A stretch of 64,000 bases of DNA from JAVWIF01 sp036639635. GTDB taxonomy: Bacteria > Bacillota_I > Bacilli_A > Erysipelotrichales > Erysipelotrichaceae. Position 1 is the first letter of the stretch. Every line of letters begins with the position of its first letter. A program made the position numbers and the translations under genes. The stretch is from the NCBI GenBank assembly GCA_036639635.1, contig JAVWIF010000002.1, forward strand, positions 32,960 to 96,959. Reading direction: 5' to 3'. This document shows, piece after piece, positions 59,925-64,000 of the stretch. Under the pieces are notes generated by a model, which searched no databases, was not told the origin of the DNA, and worked only from the letters and a program-made list of their open reading frames with translations.

Positions 59925-60833
59925 TCACTTTCTTATTAAACACCCAATAGGAAATACATAATCATGTAATTGGAACATCTTTTCCTTTATCTTATCTTTT
60001 ACATAGATAATCTTTGAATTAGGAAATACTTCTGCTTCTATATTTAAAGCTTCTTTTACCCTAGCAAATACAGCCGTTTCTTCTTCATCTAGTAGTCCAC
60101 AAAAGTACGCAGTATCTATTATATTTTCACTTTGTTTTGATTTACTAAACTGTATCATTTGTGAAATATTACTATTCATTTCACTTACAAAAGCATCACT
60201 TCCACGTTCTGAGAATAAACGTGCTCTATTAGAGAACGTATAATGATTATTTTCAAATAAGAAAGTTGCTACATTATTCCCATCAACAATCACTAATACA
60301 TATGTTTTCTGATTAATATCTGCTATTTCTCGCGTTAATTTATGTAACGCATTTTCTGCTATATCTATACTTTTTAACTTAATTCCAACACTTTCAAATA
60401 GTTCCACATAACTCGTAATCAGTTTGCGTTCTATTCCTACACAAAGTATTTCTCCACCAGACTTATCTTCATAACTATCTCTTAGTACACAATAGTCATA
60501 TACTAAATCTCCATCACTTCCATCAATACTTGCTAATTCATCTTTACATATCTTTATCAATTCTTTTTTCCCTAATAAAGGAACATCAATATTCTTCAAC
60601 AACATCTGTCCACTATCAATGACTAGTTTTGTCTCTTTTACACCCTTACTAGCAATCTTCCCTAATATTTCTTTGATTATTACATCATCCGTAATAACCC
60701 CATTCATCATGGCTCCTTCTTCTACATCATATTGTTCAAAATCATCGATCTTTATCATATCTCCTTTATCACAACTTCCTTTAATTACTTGGACATTATG
60801 AGTAGATATATAAATTACATTTTCATTTGCCAT
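59925..60833 (-). CDS. pilM: PilM-like actin-fold protein
   Basis: A 302-residue cytoplasmic protein of the PilM/FtsA-like actin fold. VIYISTHNVQVIKG is the first beta hairpin, TYVLVIVDGNNVATFLF is the phosphate-2-like region, and a C-terminal PIGCLIR fits the PilM end. PilM forms a ring with the PilN tail and links it to PilB. Similarity is low, so the order pilC-pilM-pilN-pilO carries weight. Confidence 0.82.
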   Translation of the reverse strand: MANENVIYISTHNVQVIKGSCDKGDMIKIDDFEQYDVEEGAMMNGVITDDVIIKEILGKIASKGVKETKLVIDSGQMLLKNIDVPLLGKKELIKICKDELASIDGSDGDLVYDYCVLRDSYEDKSGGEILCVGIERKLITSYVELFESVGIKLKSIDIAENALHKLTREIADINQKTYVLVIVDGNNVATFLFENNHYTFSNRARLFSERGSDAFVSEMNSNISQMIQFSKSKQSENIIDTAYFCGLLDEEETAVFARVKEALNIEAEVFPNSKIIYVKDKIKEKMFQLHDYVFPIGCLIRK

Positions 60834-60847
60834 TATATAATTCCTCC

Positions 60848-62044
60848 CTATTTAATACCTGTTGGATTTTGATACATCTGGAAAATTGGTAATAATACTG
60901 ATAACATGACCAAACAAACAACCATTGCTAAAGAAATGATCATGATTGGTTCTAATAATGTTACCATCTTTTGTGTAGCCATTTCTGAATCATAATCAAA
61001 GTCATCTGCTAAAGAAGTTAACATTTCATCTAATTTTCCACTTTCTTCTCCAATATAGATAGAACTAGCTAGCTTACTATCAAAGCCATCAATCTTTTGA
61101 ACACTACTAGAAAGTGTATTTCCATTCCTTACCGATTTTATTACTTCTGTAAACTGTGATTCTATATATTTATTTCCTATGGTATCCTGAATAATCAATA
61201 ATCCATTAATAATTGAAACTCCACTTGTATAAAGTGAACATAATGTTCTAGCAAACCTTGCTGTATAGATTACTTGTAATAGTTTTCCAATCTTTGGTAG
61301 CTTTAATTTCATACGATCAAACTTAAAGCGTATCTTCTCTACTCTTAAAGCACTGGTAATAATAGCAATTATACAAAGTACCCCAATAAATATCCAATAC
61401 CAATACTTCAACATAATAACAGATAATCCGTTCATAAATTTTGTTATAAACGGTAATTCCATTCCATCAAACACACTAGAAAAGCTAGGTATAATCCAAG
61501 TAAAGACAATGATAATAACAAGTATTGTAACAACAATTAAAATAATCGGATAAATCATAGCATTCTTTATCTTACTATTAATACGATGATCCTTTTCATA
61601 CTGTAACGCCATCGTATTAGCTACTTTCTCCATCTGTCCGCTTGCTTCACCACTACGATACATGTTTATCATCAACTCTGGAAACGCCTTCCCTTGTTCC
61701 TCCATAGCCGCTGACAAAGTAAACCCTTGTTGTAACTTCTTATATATATCACTAAGAATCTTCTTAATCTTAGCATTCTGTTCTCTCTGAACCAAAATTG
61801 AAACAGCTCGTATTAAACTAACCCCAGAACCAATCATCGTTCCTATCTGTCTAGAAAAATCTGAAAGCTCTTTTAATTTCAGTTTATAAGTATTCCCTTC
61901 TTTTTCCCCTACATCTTTACAATCAATTAAAAACAATCCCTTCTCACGCAATAAAGACGCAAGCTCCTTGCGATCATTGGCATTCATCTTGCCACTTACT
62001 TTCTTTGACTCTAAATCTCTCGCACTATATTTATAAATAGCCAT
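60848..62044 (-). CDS. pilC: PilC inner-membrane platform protein
   Basis: A 398-residue GspF-family membrane protein, the platform on which pilin is added. It has two repeated GspF domains (about 60-185 and 260-385) with three or four transmembrane helices. Motifs include FSRQIGTMIGSGVSLIRAV, FPELMINMYRSGEASGQME and the repeated ARTLCSLYTSGVSIINGL. The start is the ATG at 62044; the TTG just before it is part of the leader. Confidence 0.93.
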   Translation of the reverse strand: MAIYKYSARDLESKKVSGKMNANDRKELASLLREKGLFLIDCKDVGEKEGNTYKLKLKELSDFSRQIGTMIGSGVSLIRAVSILVQREQNAKIKKILSDIYKKLQQGFTLSAAMEEQGKAFPELMINMYRSGEASGQMEKVANTMALQYEKDHRINSKIKNAMIYPIILIVVTILVIIIVFTWIIPSFSSVFDGMELPFITKFMNGLSVIMLKYWYWIFIGVLCIIAIITSALRVEKIRFKFDRMKLKLPKIGKLLQVIYTARFARTLCSLYTSGVSIINGLLIIQDTIGNKYIESQFTEVIKSVRNGNTLSSSVQKIDGFDSKLASSIYIGEESGKLDEMLTSLADDFDYDSEMATQKMVTLLEPIMIISLAMVVCLVMLSVLLPIFQMYQNPTGIK

Positions 62045-62069
62045 CAATAGTCACCCCATGCATCTCCAA

Positions 62070-62843
62070 TTAAGACAATCCAAACCAAGACAAGTACATC
62101 ATAAGTAATCTATTCCCATATAATAATGATACCACAATTCCCACGCATAAATAAGGTCCAAACGCTATATGTACACCTTTTTTTGCTTTTTTACTTACTA
62201 ACAAATAACTTGCATACCCTCCACCAATAAGTATCGCAATAAAACCAGCTAATAAAGTTCCTTTCCAACCCAACAATGCACCACACACTGCAATCAGCTT
62301 TACATCCCCTCCACCAAAGCAATCAGGAATAATTAATATTAATATATACATTGGTAAACTAATACTAAAAAAGCCTAACAAACGATCAACTAAACTAATT
62401 TCTGGATGTAATCCAATCATTACAACCACTGGAATAATAAGTGCTATAACTAACCCATTTGGAATTGTCATCGTATCAAAATCAATCATTGTAATCGCTA
62501 CTAGTATCATCATTATCACAAATACCACAATCGTATCCCAAGAAAACATATAATGATGAAAACAAAACATCCCAATAAGTCCTCCCAACCCTTCTAATAA
62601 CGTCTCCCTTAAAGGAATACTAGCCTTGCAATAACGACACTTCCCTCTTAAGAAAACATAACTAAAGATTGGAAACAAATCAAACCAATGCAATTGATGA
62701 TGACAACTAGGACAATACGATCTACCTTTCGCAATAGATAATCCCTGTGGCACTCTCCAAATCACTACATTTATAAAACTAGCCACACAACTTCCTATTA
62801 CAAATGCATATATATACAGTACAATTATAATCCCATCCATCAT
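62070..62843 (-). CDS. pilD: PilD prepilin peptidase
   Basis: A 257-residue polytopic aspartic protease that cleaves and usually N-methylates prepilins. The N-terminal methyltransferase/zinc region has CPSCHHQ ... CRYCKAS, and the catalytic Asp residues lie in MIDFDTMTIPN and the GxGD motif CFGGGDVKLIA. It follows the two major pilins after a hairpin. Confidence 0.95.
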   Translation of the reverse strand: MMDGIIIVLYIYAFVIGSCVASFINVVIWRVPQGLSIAKGRSYCPSCHHQLHWFDLFPIFSYVFLRGKCRYCKASIPLRETLLEGLGGLIGMFCFHHYMFSWDTIVVFVIMMILVAITMIDFDTMTIPNGLVIALIIPVVVMIGLHPEISLVDRLLGFFSISLPMYILILIIPDCFGGGDVKLIAVCGALLGWKGTLLAGFIAILIGGGYASYLLVSKKAKKGVHIAFGPYLCVGIVVSLLYGNRLLMMYLSWFGLS

Positions 62844-62865
62844 TTATCACTTCCTTTTAAAGATA

Positions 62866-62889
62866 AAGCCTCTAAACTAATAGAGGCTT
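62866..62889 (-). terminator. Attenuating hairpin between the major pilins and pilD
   Basis: AAGCCTCTA / TAGAGGCTT, a 9-bp stem with a 6-nt loop. It is followed on the minus strand by TATCTTT, a poor T tract. This should end only part of transcription, giving more pilin than assembly proteins. Confidence 0.65.
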
Positions 62890-62895
62890 ACTTCA

Positions 62896-63309
62896 TTATT
62901 TATTGAGCGTAATTTCGGCTATTTTATTAGCAGTGAATTTCACTTTACTTGTAACACCATCAATTTTCACAGATACATCACAACTTTCAATTTTCAAGTC
63001 TTTTAGCTCGCAACTAACATAATTCACTTTTGTATCTGAACCAATCTCGTTAAGTATAGTTTTCATACCTATATCAGCTTTTAATTGATCATTATTTGTA
63101 TTACCACTAGCTACTTCTCTAATAACATAAGTCTGAGCACCAAGGTAACCGTTACGAGCCTCAGCAATATAACGTTGTTCTTTTGCTTTCGTAACATAAC
63201 CCATAACTGATGGTACAGCAATTGCTAATAAGATGCCCATAACAACGAGTACTACAATAATCTCAACTAAAGTAAATCCTTTTTTATTTCTATTTATTTT
63301 AGCAATCAT
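62896..63309 (-). CDS. pilA: Type IV major pilin (copy 1)
   Basis: A 137-residue prepilin. The signal NRNKKGFTLVEIIVVLVVMG is cut after Gly, leaving Phe1 and Glu5. The helix is followed by a short globular domain with two Cys (SCELKDLKIESC) that may form a disulfide. The first 55 residues nearly match copy 2 (IAVPSVMGYVTKAKEQRYIA), while the globular domain diverges. AAAGAGG precedes the ATG. Confidence 0.93.
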   Translation of the reverse strand: MIAKINRNKKGFTLVEIIVVLVVMGILLAIAVPSVMGYVTKAKEQRYIAEARNGYLGAQTYVIREVASGNTNNDQLKADIGMKTILNEIGSDTKVNYVSCELKDLKIESCDVSVKIDGVTSKVKFTANKIAEITLNK

Positions 63310-63364
63310 ATTAAGCCTCTTTCTTAGAAAAGTAAAATTTTATTCATTTAAACATTAAGGTTTA

Positions 63365-63829
63365 CTAATTTGTTCCATCAGCTGCAGCGCCAGCAGTCAT
63401 TACAGCATCTTTATCAGCAGTGAATACAACTTTTTTATCTGCTTTGTCCTTTACACTAATTTCACAAGAAACAATTTTTCTAATTGTTTTCGTTGTATCT
63501 TCAGGTAGTGCTGTAGTTCCATAAGTACAATTCGCTGTCTTAATCAATCCATCAGTAGTACTTTCGCCAATTTCTTTGTTAATTGCGGCAGCATTAATCA
63601 CTGGTCTTTCACTGTTTACAATATCTTTTGCATTTTCAGTCGCTACTATAGTTGTTGCTCCTAAAAATCCATTTCTTGCTTGTGCTATGTATTTTTGTTC
63701 ATTCGCTTTATTTACATAACCCATAACACTTGGTACAGCGATTGCTAATAAGATTCCCATAATAACTAATACTACGATAATCTCAACTAGCGTAAATCCT
63801 TTTTTGTTCTTTTTCAAAGTCTTTTTCAT
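63365..63829 (-). CDS. pilA: Type IV major pilin (copy 2), first gene of the operon
   Basis: A 154-residue prepilin with the signal KKNKKGFTLVEIIVVLVIMG and the helix IAVPSVMGYVNKANEQKYIA. The globular domain is longer than copy 1 and has two Cys (TANCTYG, KIVSCEIS). It is nearest the promoter and so likely the most abundant pilin. AAAAGGAG precedes the ATG. A stem-loop lies in the 5' leader. Confidence 0.93.
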   Translation of the reverse strand: MKKTLKKNKKGFTLVEIIVVLVIMGILLAIAVPSVMGYVNKANEQKYIAQARNGFLGATTIVATENAKDIVNSERPVINAAAINKEIGESTTDGLIKTANCTYGTTALPEDTTKTIRKIVSCEISVKDKADKKVVFTADKDAVMTAGAAADGTN

Positions 63830-63853
63830 TTTCTTCTCCTTTTGATAGCACTA

Positions 63854-63882
63854 TTAGATATTATATAAGCATCAATATCTAA
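63854..63882 (-). promoter_or_regulatory. 5' leader stem-loop of the pilus operon
   Basis: A perfect 9-bp stem TTAGATATT / AATATCTAA with an 11-nt loop in the roughly 73-nt leader of the first pilin. There is no T run. It may stabilise the pilin mRNA; the leader is too short for known c-di-GMP riboswitches. Confidence 0.5.
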
Positions 63883-63908
63883 TTCTTTTCTATCTTTTTG
63901 TTAAATTT

Positions 63909-63917
63909 ATTATAGCA
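63909..63917 (-). promoter_or_regulatory. Extended -10 promoter of the pilus operon
   Basis: TGCTATAAT on the minus strand, about 80 bp before the first pilin. No clear -35 at standard spacing is seen. Confidence 0.6.
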
Positions 63918-64000
63918 CAATTTTGTTAAAAGATATGAATTCTATGAAATTTCTGAAAATAATTTAGCAATATTTACCTAACACTATATATATGTGATTA

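Noticed and set aside
63854..63917. c-di-GMP riboswitch in front of the pilins
   Set aside because: The leader is about 73 nt with a single stem-loop; the conserved cores of class I or II c-di-GMP riboswitches are not seen.

Overview
The window is AT-rich Bacillota DNA read with the standard code, since TGA is used as a stop. Long stretches keep the gene order of Bacillus subtilis: gpsB-rnpB, recU-ponA, nth-dnaD-tseB (ypmB), the yqeG-yqeM ribosome/NAD cluster, and dacF-spoIIAA-spoIIAB-sigF. Endospore sigma factors (sigF and an uninterrupted sigK), a Suf system in the order sufC-D-S-U-B, and a NadD-YqeK fusion of the kind known in Mollicutes suggest a spore-forming member of the Erysipelotrichia. 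That placement is inference. Two runs of exactly 100 N (37982-38081 and 51994-52093) show this is a scaffold of contigs.

Layout. 1-1.1 kb: end of a rodZ-pgsA operon. 1.2-7.9 kb: RNase P RNA, gpsB, and a ponA-recU-ponA array encoding two bifunctional penicillin-binding proteins. 8-14.3 kb: nth-dnaD-tseB, then mtnN and the yqeG/H/I-nadD/yqeK-rsfS-yqeM operon. 14.4-16.5 kb: a TetR regulator and the MFS exporter it probably controls, each with a palindromic operator at its promoter. 16.5-22 kb: sporulation genes (sigK, spoIIAA-AB-sigF, dacF) with an uncharacterised 350-residue protein, a GNAT enzyme and a 52-residue membrane protein.

22-29.7 kb is the most unusual accessory region. It is a cell-surface O-acylation module (SGNH hydrolase, DUF4358-like protein, MBOAT acyltransferase, DHHW/AlgJ-like protein) with a second SGNH gene and two paralogous regulators. 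Each regulator is an internally duplicated GntR protein of 474 residues. 29.8-35 kb: 5-formyl-THF cyclo-ligase and the suf operon. 35-37.6 kb: two PrsA-like foldases and a HIT protein. 37.6-38.1 kb: non-coding DNA and an assembly gap. 38.2-45.2 kb: an anchored hypothetical protein, coaD-rsmD, ftsW, def, RNase J and a metallophosphoesterase-like protein that has lost several metal ligands. 45.3-49 kb: pheS-pheT behind a phenylalanine T-box.

49-64 kb: two membrane-bound GGDEF proteins (one active-looking, one degenerate) lie beside a complete Gram-positive type IV pilus operon: two major pilins, pilD, pilC, pilM/N/O, three minor prepilins, pilB and pilT. One minor prepilin carries three chitin-binding-like repeats, and PilB has an MshEN-like N-terminus. 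Together these suggest c-di-GMP-tuned, glycan-binding pili.
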